Part shown: one piece after another, positions 1 through 9,123 of the stretch
Layout of the letters: each line of letters opens with the position of its first letter
Numbering within the stretch: the stretch's first letter is position 1
Assembly (NCBI GenBank): GCA_947446025.1
Contig: CANFEY010000031.1
Coordinates: 1 to 52,958, forward strand
Reading direction: 5' to 3'
DNA length: 52,958 bases
Source: Bryobacterales bacterium
GTDB taxonomy: Bacteria; Acidobacteriota; Terriglobia; Bryobacterales; Bryobacteraceae
Notes under the pieces: generated by a model
Databases searched by the model: none
Told to the model about the DNA's origin: nothing
The model's input: only the letters and a program-made list of their open reading frames with translations
Translations under genes and position numbers: made by a program

Positions 1-172
1 AGTAGACTACGAATGTTTGGGGAAAAGGGTTCGTCTAAATCCCGGTGTCACAGGAAAAACGGCGAATCGATATGTGGAAGGCGCTGCTCACAATTCAGAA
101 GTATACGCCGTTTGCTGGCGAAATCAAGCGAAATCGGATAACTGCCCGCGAATCTGGGCTATAGTGAGGTCA

Positions 173-1366
173 ATGCTGCCCTTCGCCATTCTGCTGGCCG
201 CCGCCGCTCTTTTGCGCGGGCAGGACGTCACGTTTCACCGGGATGTTTTGCCAGTGCTGCAGGCGCGGTGCCAGGAATGCCACCGCGCGGAACAGATGGC
301 TCCCATGGCGTTCACCACGTATGCGGAGACGCGTCCTTGGGCGCGGGCGATCCGGCAGGCGGTGGCGACCCGCAAGATGCCGCCGTGGTTCGCGGACCCG
401 TGCTGCGGAACGTTCGCGCATGACCGGCGGCTGCCGGATGCCGAGATGCGCACGCTGATGGCGTGGTCAGACCGCGGCGCGGCAGAAGGGAATCCCTCCG
501 ATGCGCCGCCCGCCCGCAGCTGGGCCGAGTGGAACTTGCCGCGTGTGGACGCCGTGGTGTCCATGCCGGAACCGTTCCTGGTGCCCGCGGCGGAGGCGGT
601 GGAGTATCAATACCTGGTCATCGCCAATGCGGTGTCTGAAGACAAGTGGGTGCGCGGGGTGGAGGTGCAGCCCACGGACAGGGCCGTGGTGCATCACGCC
701 GTGGTCTACATCCGCAAGCAGGGCGACACGTGGACGCGTGGTCCGACGACGGCGGACATTCTGACGGTCTACGCCCCCGGCGGGGTGCCCGATGTGTTTC
801 GCGAGGACATGGCCAAGCTGATCCCGGCGGGCGCGGATCTGGTGCTGGAGGTGCATTACACGCCGAAGGGCACCGAGGTCCGCGACAAGATGGAGGTGGG
901 GCTGATGTTCGCGTCGGAGCGTCCGGCCAAGCGCGTGATCACGCTACAGATGGCCACCACCGACTTCCGCATTCCGCCCGGAGCGGCCAATCACCAAGTG
1001 GCGGTGTGGGGAACGTTGCCGAACGACGCGCTGCTGATCGGCTTTTTCCCGCACATGCACCTGCGCGGGAAAGCGTTCGAGTTTACGCTGGTGCCGGAGA
1101 CGGGAGGCGTGGAGACGCTGCTCAAGGTGTCGCCCTACGACTTCTATTGGCAGCTCTCTTACCGTCTGGCGGAGCCGCGCGCGCTGGCCAAGGGAACGCG
1201 GCTGAACTTCATCGCGACGTATGATAACTCGGCGGCGAACCCGCGCAATCCCGATCCGGGCGCGGCGGTGCGCTACGGCCTGCAGAGCTGGGATGAGATG
1301 ATGGTGGGCTTTTTCGACATCGCCGTGGATGCGGCGGTGAATAAAGAAACCTACTTTGTGCGTTGA
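173..1366 (+). CDS. Secreted heme c / type-II copper monooxygenase-like protein
   Basis: Predicted 397-residue exported protein. A hydrophobic signal peptide (about residues 1-16) is followed at once by a heme c motif CQECH (C33, C36, H37) in a short cytochrome-like domain of the planctomycete/acidobacterial type. The rest carries landmarks of a peptidylglycine-monooxygenase-like copper fold: a His-His pair (H174-H175), an EVHYT motif (H228), a HMH pair (H294, H296) and Met376-Met377 in a DEMM motif, in the family order. Substrate unknown; likely a periplasmic redox enzyme. The frame is open further upstream, but 173 starts the signal peptide and has a TATAGT hexamer at 160-165, seven bases before the ATG. 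It is convergent with the next gene, with three bases between the stops. The fold assignment is by motif only. Confidence 0.75.
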   Translation: MLPFAILLAAAALLRGQDVTFHRDVLPVLQARCQECHRAEQMAPMAFTTYAETRPWARAIRQAVATRKMPPWFADPCCGTFAHDRRLPDAEMRTLMAWSDRGAAEGNPSDAPPARSWAEWNLPRVDAVVSMPEPFLVPAAEAVEYQYLVIANAVSEDKWVRGVEVQPTDRAVVHHAVVYIRKQGDTWTRGPTTADILTVYAPGGVPDVFREDMAKLIPAGADLVLEVHYTPKGTEVRDKMEVGLMFASERPAKRVITLQMATTDFRIPPGAANHQVAVWGTLPNDALLIGFFPHMHLRGKAFEFTLVPETGGVETLLKVSPYDFYWQLSYRLAEPRALAKGTRLNFIATYDNSAANPRNPDPGAAVRYGLQSWDEMMVGFFDIAVDAAVNKETYFVR

Positions 1367-1369
1367 TCT

Positions 1370-3862
1370 CTATTCCACGGGCAGCTGGACTTTGTTGCTC
1401 TGCGCTCCGTTGACGGAGAGCGAAAGTTCCAGCACCTGGCCGGGCGGAAGATCCGCATCCAGCTTGACGCGGATGAGATTGGTGCCCACCATTCCCGGCG
1501 CTCCGCCCGCGAACAAGGGATCGCGCACGGCAGCGGGAATCTGCGCGGCGTTGGCACCTGCCGGACCACTGGCCGGAACGCCCGCCACGACCTTCACCGG
1601 GTCCAGTAGATTGTAGACCTCAGTTCCGGGAAGCACGAATCCGTCGATAATCGGCCGGTCATAGCCGCCGAGGCCGGTTCCGAACAAGGAGATGGTCTCT
1701 CCCTTGCGGCCAGGGGATTGCTGCGTAATCGGCGTCCCATCCTGATGGAGCGCGGCAACCAGCGGCATGCCGTCGGCGGTCACGTTGAAGAACACACCCG
1801 GCGCGTTGCGCTTCACCCGGAACGTTCCATTGACGTCGGGCTTGCCGGTGCTGTGGACTTTCAGTGTGTATTCGCCCTCACCCAGCGTGGAGAGGAGCTG
1901 CGCATTGATCTGGTTCGGCGAAACGAAAATCAGCGGCAGCATGCTGTCATTCACCGTGACGTAGATGTCGCCGATGGCCTGCGCCAAGGGATTCGAGGGG
2001 CCGATGAGCAGTTCTTCCCCCAGATTCGCGCCGTAGATGGAGATGATGGATCCGGGTGCAACCGTACCATCGGGCGTGTCGCCCGCCGCGTTGCGAATAC
2101 CGGCCGGCGCGATGGCCGAGATCTTTTCCAGTTTGGCCACCACCGTGGACGGTGCGCTGACTAGGATGCGTTCCACCGCGGAGCGGCTGTTCAGGTCCTG
2201 ATCCCACACCAGGAACTTGAAGCCTGTGTTCGGAACGGCTGTGATCTGCACGGAGCTGCCTTCGGGGAAGAATCCGTCGGCGGACTCCGGGCTGAAGGTG
2301 AACTTCGCGCCGCCGTCGGGGTCGGCGTGCGCCAGGATTCTGTGTGAACCTCTGTATTGCGCCGAGAAGACTTGAACGTCGCGGGTGAAGGTGGCTTGCT
2401 GTGCAAGTGCCGCGGTGCCGCCGGTCCAGCTCAGGAAATCGTAGCGCGACCCCTCGGCCAGCGCCACGTTTTGCGGGGCTTCCACGGCCAGCACAGATCC
2501 CGGGTCCGCGTCATAGGTACAGGGGGTGACGCACTCAGCGCCATTCACCTTGACGCTGAGCCCCGGCGGGGCGCTGGTGACCTGGATCTGGCCTAAAATC
2601 TCAAACTCTGCCGCGATGCGGAAGTCGCCGCCGCCCACCGGCACGGTCACATCGCGCTCACGATCTCCGCCGTCAGACCAGCGGACAAACTTCCATACAC
2701 GGCCTTTTGCGTCCTTCTGCGTAACCGGCGGCGCGAGCCGATGCGTGGAGCCCTCCGCCCAGATGAAGCCATAGCGCGGGGACGGCGGCACATCCTTGCC
2801 ATCCACCACGATCCGCAAGCCGGGCACGGTGGTATCGATGGTGCTGCGCACGCCGTGAATAAACAGAGCTGCGATATCGGTCCGCGAGAACACGTCGGTG
2901 GGCGCAATCAGCGTCGCGTTCTGCCCCATGCCGTTGTTGAAGCGGTCGAAGATCCAGAAGTCGCCGGTCGGGTCTGTCTGAATCTCCTGCGCCGCGATCT
3001 GGTGCGGGCTGCCTGGGATGAAATCGAAATCTCCCACGCACAGGTGCGGAATGCCCAGGGGAGTCTTAATGGGAATGAACGGCGCGCCGCAGTAGGCGCT
3101 GGGAGGTTGGATGGTGAAGGCGGTTTGCGGCGTGACCGGAGCACGGTCCACAAGCACCTGGAGCCCGGAAGGCACGGTGGAGAAGCGCACGCGCTTGGTG
3201 CGCGCGAACAGCGATCCGAAGACGGTACTGGAAGTAATCTCCATATTAAAGGTGGGCGGGTAGGGTTGGAATCCGCCATGAACCAGCATCCCTTTGTAGT
3301 AATACCCAGGATAAGGATAGGCCTGGATACGATGCGTGCCGGCGGTCAGCCAAATCGTCTGGTTCTGCGCAAAGCACGTCCCATCGACGGTGAAGACGCC
3401 AGGGCGGTCGATCTGCTCTTCTTCCACGCTCAGAGTACAGCCAGCCACGGAACTTGGCTGCGAAAAATCCAGGTCCACGGGGAACTCTTTGATCACTGTG
3501 CCCTTCAATTCGGTCAGCGTACGGGAGGCCGTGATTCGTTGGGTGCTGCCGCCAGGCAGCGTCATGGGCACGGTGGAGACAGGGCTCCAGCCGCCAAACG
3601 TCCAACGCGCCCGCCCACTGGGGTGATATTGGTAGGGCTGCGTGTCCGAGGCCAGGAACTGCGTCGGGAACTCGACGACGTGCGTGCTGCCCTCGGGCCA
3701 CACAAAATTTTGGTTATAGGTGAACTCCTGGCCGTCCACGATGAACTTTGCGTCTGGGTCAGACAACACGATCCGGATGCTGGTGTTCACCTGCCCCATG
3801 GCGGACAGGCCGCCGAGCACTCCAAGTAAACCCAACAAAAGAAATCGGTTCGTTCGTTTCAT
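1370..3862 (-). CDS. Large secreted protein with Solibacter-type C-terminal domain (TIGR03437)
   Basis: 830-residue exported protein. The chosen ATG at 3862 has a purine-rich GAGGAAAG upstream and begins a typical signal peptide (MKRTNRF, hydrophobic core, SAMGQ); an upstream in-frame Met at 3928 would bury it. The central part has repeated beta-rich blocks around phrases such as FVWPEGSTH and DGKDVPPSP, alternating with PEGA-like segments (APPGLSVKVNG), suggesting tandem Ig-like or PEGA-like modules. The last 220 or so residues (from AGIRNAAGDTPDGTVAPGSI) match the TIGR03437 domain, found mainly in Solibacter relatives and thought to be a surface or sorting-associated beta domain. No catalytic motif is visible. 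A structural or adhesive role is an inference. Confidence 0.8.
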   Translation of the reverse strand: MKRTNRFLLLGLLGVLGGLSAMGQVNTSIRIVLSDPDAKFIVDGQEFTYNQNFVWPEGSTHVVEFPTQFLASDTQPYQYHPSGRARWTFGGWSPVSTVPMTLPGGSTQRITASRTLTELKGTVIKEFPVDLDFSQPSSVAGCTLSVEEEQIDRPGVFTVDGTCFAQNQTIWLTAGTHRIQAYPYPGYYYKGMLVHGGFQPYPPTFNMEITSSTVFGSLFARTKRVRFSTVPSGLQVLVDRAPVTPQTAFTIQPPSAYCGAPFIPIKTPLGIPHLCVGDFDFIPGSPHQIAAQEIQTDPTGDFWIFDRFNNGMGQNATLIAPTDVFSRTDIAALFIHGVRSTIDTTVPGLRIVVDGKDVPPSPRYGFIWAEGSTHRLAPPVTQKDAKGRVWKFVRWSDGGDRERDVTVPVGGGDFRIAAEFEILGQIQVTSAPPGLSVKVNGAECVTPCTYDADPGSVLAVEAPQNVALAEGSRYDFLSWTGGTAALAQQATFTRDVQVFSAQYRGSHRILAHADPDGGAKFTFSPESADGFFPEGSSVQITAVPNTGFKFLVWDQDLNSRSAVERILVSAPSTVVAKLEKISAIAPAGIRNAAGDTPDGTVAPGSIISIYGANLGEELLIGPSNPLAQAIGDIYVTVNDSMLPLIFVSPNQINAQLLSTLGEGEYTLKVHSTGKPDVNGTFRVKRNAPGVFFNVTADGMPLVAALHQDGTPITQQSPGRKGETISLFGTGLGGYDRPIIDGFVLPGTEVYNLLDPVKVVAGVPASGPAGANAAQIPAAVRDPLFAGGAPGMVGTNLIRVKLDADLPPGQVLELSLSVNGAQSNKVQLPVE

Positions 3863-3985
3863 GACGCTCACTTTCCTCACTCCGTACATGGACCCCTGGC
3901 ACACAAAGTCCCATGGGTTCATCGGCACGGTGAGGAAGAAGCTTTAGCTCACGTCTGAGCGTGGGCCGAAACAGCGGTCAAGACA

Positions 3986-6900
3986 CTAGTCGCCCCGCAC
4001 GGCCATGGTGACTGTGGCGGGACTTTGAGCGTCGCCCACGAACAACTCGACCACGGCATTCCCGTCAGGGGTGGAGGCGGGCACGCGCACGTTCACTTGT
4101 AGCACTCCGGCCACCAGCGTGGGAGCCGCGCCCGCATAGAGTACCTCGGCGTCCACACCACCGATGCGGACCCGTACTGGCAGGTTGGGTTTGGGATACA
4201 CCGACGTCGCGAGTTGTCCGTCGACGCCCCCGGGCGTGGTGACGCCCTCGCCCGTGGCGAACAGTACCGCGATCTTGCGCCGTGCGAGCGGGTTAGACGC
4301 CGAGTTCACGGTATTGTCTTCGTTCAGCAAGGCTCCCTGGCCGGAGCCGGAGGAGTTCGCCGAGAACAGGCCGGGGCGAGCCGCCACCACCGGAATGGTC
4401 GCAGCATTGGAGACTACACCCTGGTATTCCACGGTCATCACCGTGGACGTCTTCCCCGCCACCGCGTACGGAACAATCACACTGGTCTGCCCCGAGGATA
4501 CGTAGACGATGGGTGCCGGGACGCCGTCGAACAACACCCGGGTTTCTCCCACCAATACCGGGAACTTTCCGGCGGCAGGCGCACCCAGCGCCAAAGCGGA
4601 AGGCCCGATCCTGTCGCCGAACACCGTAACAATCAAGCCGGGCGACACGGAGCCTCCCACGAAGGTGGCCGCGTTTACCACGCCCGCCGCGCTGATCACC
4701 GGACCGGTGCTGCTGAACGTTGCCGTCTGTTCCGGCAATGCCCCGACCACGACGGTGATCTTCATGGGCCCCGGCCTAGTTCCCAGCGTGACGCGGGTGG
4801 ATGCGCGCCCCTGGGCATCCGTCTCCACCACACCCGAGCTTACGGTTACGTTGTCCACCTTGAATTGCACCGGGAATCCCGCACGTTGCAGTGGACCGTT
4901 GGTCGCATCGCGGATCTCCACCACCAACGGCTGCGAGAGTTCGGTGCCGGCTCTGCCGCTTTGGCCGGACCCCGAAAGGATCACCGCCGACGTCGGAAGA
5001 GTCCCGGTGATCCGCCTAAGGTTGAACGTCACAGGAGGAGTGTTCAAGAGTTGGAGAATCAAAGTGGCAGGTCCCTCCCGCAAAACCGAGACTCCGTGTC
5101 CGGCCACTCCGTCGGAGTCGGTCAACGCCCGGATAGCGACTGCTCCCACGTTGGTGCCGAAGTAGTCGACTGGATAGCCAGCCGCGTACACCGGTTTGTC
5201 CGTCGCGTCCACCAGCCGCACGGAGGGATTGATCCTCAGAGTCGCCCCGGGGTTAACGAACTGGTAGTCGCCGGCAAGAAGAACAATCTTGGCGGGATCA
5301 GGCTGCGTGGCCGTGACGTCCACCTGCGTTAGCCAGGTGTCTCCGCCTCCAATCGAAGAATTCACCTCCTGACCGTTCAGCGTCAGCGTGTTCCCGCCGT
5401 AGAGCCTTTGGGTGGCACCTTGAGAAACAGGAAAAGTACCCGAACCCGTACGTCCCGCCATATAAGCGAAGCGCTTGGTGGAATCCATGCCGAACCCAAG
5501 GTTGATCTCGAACCCATTTCCGCCGAAAAGGATGCTCTGGTGTGCTCCACCCGCGACCCGTGGATCAATCCGAATGAGGAACACATTGTGGTTTGTCACA
5601 TTCCCGACTGGTTTATAAGGGAGCGGACTGCCCGTGGTAAAGAATGGTACGCCTGAGGATGTTTCTCCCGTCACGATGAAATTTCCGGTGGCATCCTCGC
5701 CGCACCGCACGTTTTCTTCGAGGCCTGTTCCGCCGACGTAGCTCGCGTAGGTGAGCTGGGCCGTAGCGCTCAGCACCGGATTCAAGCGCGCGATGTAACC
5801 ATCGCCGCTGGTCAGCTCTGGAGCTGCCGGGGAAGGGGTTGGACGGCCGAGCGGCTGCGCTTGAAATGCTGTGGGCGTGGTGGCCGGAATGCCACCGACG
5901 AGGGCGGTGCCACAGAACACCACCTGGCCGGAGGAGTCGCGGAAGATACCGCTCGCCCGGCTGTTGTTACCGGCTCGCCCGAAAAATGTTGCGTAGGTGA
6001 GCCCAGCGTTGCCCGCAAGCCTAGTGTCGATGCGCGCCACGAACGCGCTGCGCCGGAATGAGGTAAAGGCCGGCTGATACGCGTTCGGGGTAGTGGGCAT
6101 GTCGGTGGAATCGGTGAAACCGGCTACCCAGACTACACCGGCAGCTTCCACTGTGATTGCTCCCAGAGAGTCGAGAGCGCTGCCGCCGAGGAACGTAGAG
6201 TAAAGGAGTTGGCCGGAGGAACTGAAACGCACCAATTGAGTGTCCTGGACACCCCCAACGTAGCGCTGCTGTAGCGCCGTGGCAGTGCCTTGGAGAGTCG
6301 TGAGGCTAGTATCTCCGATTGCGTAGATGTCCCCCGCCGCGTCGGTTACGACGCTGTTGAACTCGTTGAAGTCCCGGCCTCCGAAAAAGGTGGAAAAAAG
6401 AATCGTCCTGCCGTCTGGAGCGAACTTCGTCACGAATGCGTCGGGACAGTCGAGCGAACTTCCCCCTTCGCGTGTCGTGCACGCGCCGGCTGAGAACTGA
6501 GACTGTGCGGCATTGACGATCGGAAACTGGGGGGCATTGGTGGTCCCCACAACGATCACGTTTCCCAATCCGTCCACCGCGACGCCCTGGGCAGTTGTAA
6601 AGACCGATCCGGCATTGGAGCCCAGGAAAATTGTGTACAGCAGTTGCGACCTGCCGTTTACCATCGGGGCGAATTTGGAGACGAACCCCCATTGGTGAGT
6701 CGATGGATACTGGCCAAACAGGACCGTTCCCGGCCAAACGTCCGATCCTGTATAACCGGTGACGTACACATTTCCGTCCTTGTCCACGGTGACGTCGTCG
6801 GTCGACTCTCCCCAAGTTCCTCCATGAAATGTGGAGAAGGTGATGATGGGATCAATCGTCAGCGGCTTGGCGGAATCGTATTCGCCGAGCGAGAAACGCG

Positions 6901-7468
6901 CGAGGCCGTCCGCGCCGATGCGAAACTCCGCAGCGATCTCCCGGCCCTGCTGCGTTACCCGAGGCCGCCGTAGCCGGAAACCGGCCTTGCCCAGCTCTAA
7001 ATCGCCGTCGGCGTTGACCGAGACCTCGGGGGTGCCCTGGACGCGCATGCGGATCTTGGACGGGTCGGCGTGGGGAGCTACTTCCAGGTCGTATTCAAAG
7101 AATCCCTCAGCGCCGTACGCGATCAGATCGATGCCCGGATAGATGCCGGTATAGCGGATGCGCTCATAGTTGGGCACGCCGGTCCGCCACTTCGACGAGT
7201 CCTTGCCGACGTAGTAGTGCGACTCGGAAACCGAGCTGCCTTGCGCCACGGGAGCTACCGCGCGGGCTCCTGAGAAGGAGAGATGGACCGTGGGCGAGCC
7301 TTCGCCGCTGAAGTCGATGCCGGTCGACGTGAAACGCAGGGAATGGTCGGTGCCCCGCGCCAGGAATCCGCCCGTTGCCTCCGTTGGTTCGAACAGGAGC
7401 GGGCGGACAGGCGCCGCAGCACTCGCCGAAATACAGGCGAGTAAGAACAGGACAGGTCGTTGGAACAT
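3986..7468 (-). CDS. Giant SBBP beta-propeller-repeat secreted protein with TIGR03437 C-terminus
   Basis: 1160-residue exported protein. After a signal peptide (residues 1-19) comes a DUF7948-like domain (SHYYVGKDSSKW, YPGIDLIAYG, about 30-240). Then about 500 residues of SBBP (seven-bladed propeller) repeats follow, each with a core like GNVYVTGYT, WVAGFTDSTD or FIVTGETSS. An invasin/Ig-like block lies at about 740-930, and the Solibacter C-terminal domain (TIGR03437) runs from about 930 to the end. Such proteins are surface or extracellular and of unknown ligand. GAAGGAG lies upstream of the ATG, inside a small hairpin (7469-7492). It is the second TIGR03437 protein in a row on this strand, 123 bases from the first. 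Confidence 0.85.
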   Translation of the reverse strand: MFQRPVLFLLACISASAAAPVRPLLFEPTEATGGFLARGTDHSLRFTSTGIDFSGEGSPTVHLSFSGARAVAPVAQGSSVSESHYYVGKDSSKWRTGVPNYERIRYTGIYPGIDLIAYGAEGFFEYDLEVAPHADPSKIRMRVQGTPEVSVNADGDLELGKAGFRLRRPRVTQQGREIAAEFRIGADGLARFSLGEYDSAKPLTIDPIITFSTFHGGTWGESTDDVTVDKDGNVYVTGYTGSDVWPGTVLFGQYPSTHQWGFVSKFAPMVNGRSQLLYTIFLGSNAGSVFTTAQGVAVDGLGNVIVVGTTNAPQFPIVNAAQSQFSAGACTTREGGSSLDCPDAFVTKFAPDGRTILFSTFFGGRDFNEFNSVVTDAAGDIYAIGDTSLTTLQGTATALQQRYVGGVQDTQLVRFSSSGQLLYSTFLGGSALDSLGAITVEAAGVVWVAGFTDSTDMPTTPNAYQPAFTSFRRSAFVARIDTRLAGNAGLTYATFFGRAGNNSRASGIFRDSSGQVVFCGTALVGGIPATTPTAFQAQPLGRPTPSPAAPELTSGDGYIARLNPVLSATAQLTYASYVGGTGLEENVRCGEDATGNFIVTGETSSGVPFFTTGSPLPYKPVGNVTNHNVFLIRIDPRVAGGAHQSILFGGNGFEINLGFGMDSTKRFAYMAGRTGSGTFPVSQGATQRLYGGNTLTLNGQEVNSSIGGGDTWLTQVDVTATQPDPAKIVLLAGDYQFVNPGATLRINPSVRLVDATDKPVYAAGYPVDYFGTNVGAVAIRALTDSDGVAGHGVSVLREGPATLILQLLNTPPVTFNLRRITGTLPTSAVILSGSGQSGRAGTELSQPLVVEIRDATNGPLQRAGFPVQFKVDNVTVSSGVVETDAQGRASTRVTLGTRPGPMKITVVVGALPEQTATFSSTGPVISAAGVVNAATFVGGSVSPGLIVTVFGDRIGPSALALGAPAAGKFPVLVGETRVLFDGVPAPIVYVSSGQTSVIVPYAVAGKTSTVMTVEYQGVVSNAATIPVVAARPGLFSANSSGSGQGALLNEDNTVNSASNPLARRKIAVLFATGEGVTTPGGVDGQLATSVYPKPNLPVRVRIGGVDAEVLYAGAAPTLVAGVLQVNVRVPASTPDGNAVVELFVGDAQSPATVTMAVRGD

Positions 7469-7492
7469 GGAGCGGCTCCTTCGAGCCGTTCC
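7469..7492 (-). promoter_or_regulatory. Hairpin enclosing the ribosome-binding site of the SBBP protein
   Basis: On the minus strand the leader just before the ATG at 7468 can fold into GGA-A-CGGCTC, loop GAAG, GAGCCG-C-TCC. This gives a 6 bp GC-rich stem extended by 3 bp past one mismatch. The Shine-Dalgarno core AAGGAG sits across the loop and the 3' arm, so it could be masked. The fold is read by eye; function is not demonstrated. Confidence 0.35.
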
Positions 7493-7501
7493 ATCAATAT
7501 A

Positions 7502-8551
7502 CTATGCTTCAAGTCCCTTGAGACGGAGCTCTTCCCGCACGATTGCAGCACCGTCGGCCATCGCCTTGATTTTGTCAAAGGCCACCTGCCGAGGCATGTA
7601 TTTCAAGCCGCAGTCGGGAGCGATGATGAGCCGCTCGGCGTCGATATAGGGAAGCGCACGCCGAATGCGGGCGGCCACCTCTTCGGGCGTCTCCGCGATC
7701 TTCGATGCCAGATCCAACACGCCCAGCAGAATGGTCTGCGTGGGAATCTTCTTGAGCACCGAGCAATCGAGGCCGGACTGCGCCGTCTCAATCGAAATCT
7801 GCTTGGCGGAGGTGGAGGCGAGTTCGGGCAGGAAAGAGTAGCCTTCGGGCCGGCCGGCGACCAGCGCTCCATAGCCGAAACAAATGTGGACACACGTCGT
7901 GCCCTTGATACCCTCAAGGGCGCGGTTCAGCGCGTTGACGCCGTAGAGGCGCGCCTTCTCCGGCATGGCCTGCATCCACGGCTCGTCGATCTGCACCACG
8001 TCGGCTCCCGCCGAGAACAGGTCTTGGATTTCGGCATTGACGGCTTCGGCGTACGCCAGCGCGAGCTGCTCTTCGTCCTTGTAGTATTCGTCCACGGCTT
8101 GCTGCGTCATGGTGAACGGGCCCGGTACGGTGATCTTGATCTTGCGGTCCGTGTTGGCGCGCAGGAACTCCACGTCGCGCACCTGCACGGCATGGCGGCG
8201 GCGGATCTTGCCCTTCACGCGCGGGACCAGGACCTTCTGGCCACTGCGGCTGAGGATCTCCGCCGGGTTATCAATGTCCAGTCCGTCGAGCGCGGTGGCG
8301 AAGCGGTTCGAGTAGCTCTCGCGCCGCATTTCGCCGTCGGTTAAGATGTCGAGTCCAGCGCGTTCCTGATCGCGGATGGCCAGCAGAGTGGCGTCGTCCT
8401 GCGCCTGCTCCAGCCACTTTTCGTCCACGCGCCACAGATCAGCCGCGCGTACCCGAGGGGGCATCTGTTTGCCCAGTTTGTCTCGATTGATCAGCCAGTC
8501 CGGCTGCGTGTAGGAACCGACCAGCGTGGTCGGCAGCAGAGTGTTGCCCAT
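7502..8551 (-). CDS. Short MetE-like cobalamin-independent methyltransferase (UROD/MetE superfamily)
   Basis: 349 residues, matching only the catalytic C-terminal barrel of cobalamin-independent methionine synthase (full MetE is about 750). Zinc ligands are visible: H222 and C224 (VHICFG), E255 (SIETAQ) and C314 (APDCGLKYMP), the last matching the NPDCGLK motif of MetE. Relatives act as core-MetE methylcobalamin- or corrinoid-dependent methionine synthases or as coenzyme-M-type thiol alkyltransferases, so the methyl donor is uncertain. Methionine synthesis or a methyl-transfer salvage role is likely. It is divergent from dinB (41 bases between starts, with an inverted repeat) and 33 bases upstream of the SBBP gene on the same strand, an unlikely functional partner. 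Confidence 0.8.
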   Translation of the reverse strand: MGNTLLPTTLVGSYTQPDWLINRDKLGKQMPPRVRAADLWRVDEKWLEQAQDDATLLAIRDQERAGLDILTDGEMRRESYSNRFATALDGLDIDNPAEILSRSGQKVLVPRVKGKIRRRHAVQVRDVEFLRANTDRKIKITVPGPFTMTQQAVDEYYKDEEQLALAYAEAVNAEIQDLFSAGADVVQIDEPWMQAMPEKARLYGVNALNRALEGIKGTTCVHICFGYGALVAGRPEGYSFLPELASTSAKQISIETAQSGLDCSVLKKIPTQTILLGVLDLASKIAETPEEVAARIRRALPYIDAERLIIAPDCGLKYMPRQVAFDKIKAMADGAAIVREELRLKGLEA

Positions 8552-8555
8552 TCAT

Positions 8556-8570
8556 AAGAGGGTACCTCTT
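8556..8570. repeat. Inverted repeat between divergent metE-like and dinB genes
   Basis: Perfect 6-3-6 inverted repeat, AAGAGG-gta-CCTCTT, in the 41-base divergent intergenic region, followed by a short T run. The position between two divergent starts suits an operator better than a terminator. There is no direct evidence for either. Confidence 0.3.
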
Positions 8571-8592
8571 TTTGGAGCGTTATGATGGAAGC

Positions 8593-9123
8593 ATGGAGTG
8601 GATTTCGGAGCTTCCGCTGATCACGCGCGACTACCATGAAGCGTTCGGCGAGTTGAGCGAGGCGCAACTGAATTGGAAGCCTAGTGCGGACCGCTGGAGC
8701 GTGGGGCAGGGGATCGACCACGTCATCACCACCAACACCGCGTATTTCCCGATCTTTGCTGGAATCAAGGCGGGGACCTATCAGCCGCATTTCAACGCAC
8801 GCTTCGGTTTCCTGGCGAACTCGTTCGGGAAAATGATCCTAAGTTCGGTCCAGCCGGAAGCCACGCGCAAGAACAAAACGTTCCCACCGTTTGAGTCGAG
8901 CCAGAGCACGATCCCCGGCGACATCGTGGCGAAATTCGCGGCCCATCAGGCGCAGTTGGCGCGGGAGATCGAAGGCGCTCAGGGCTTCCTGGACCGCGTG
9001 GTGTCGTCGCCCGCGAACCGCATGGTGGTGTTGCGGGTTGACCGGGTGTTCGACATCATCGTGGCGCATGAACGCCGCCACTTGCTACAGGCCAAGGCGG
9101 TGCTGGAGCAGACTACGCCTTGA
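8593..9123 (+). CDS. DinB-family protein (DinB/YfiT-like four-helix metal hydrolase fold)
   Basis: 176 residues. The fold is recognisable from LITRDYHEAFGELSE, the WSVGQGIDHV segment and the C-terminal VAHERRHLLQ. The three family metal-ligand histidines are present as H43, H159 and H163. DinB-superfamily members include thiol-dependent transferases such as bacillithiol and mycothiol S-transferases; the substrate cannot be told from sequence. A TTG seven codons upstream (8572) is in frame. The ATG is preferred because a TATGAT hexamer ends six bases before it, suggesting a leaderless start. Its 3' end overlaps the convergent neighbour by 11 bases. Confidence 0.8.
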   Translation: MEWISELPLITRDYHEAFGELSEAQLNWKPSADRWSVGQGIDHVITTNTAYFPIFAGIKAGTYQPHFNARFGFLANSFGKMILSSVQPEATRKNKTFPPFESSQSTIPGDIVAKFAAHQAQLAREIEGAQGFLDRVVSSPANRMVVLRVDRVFDIIVAHERRHLLQAKAVLEQTTP

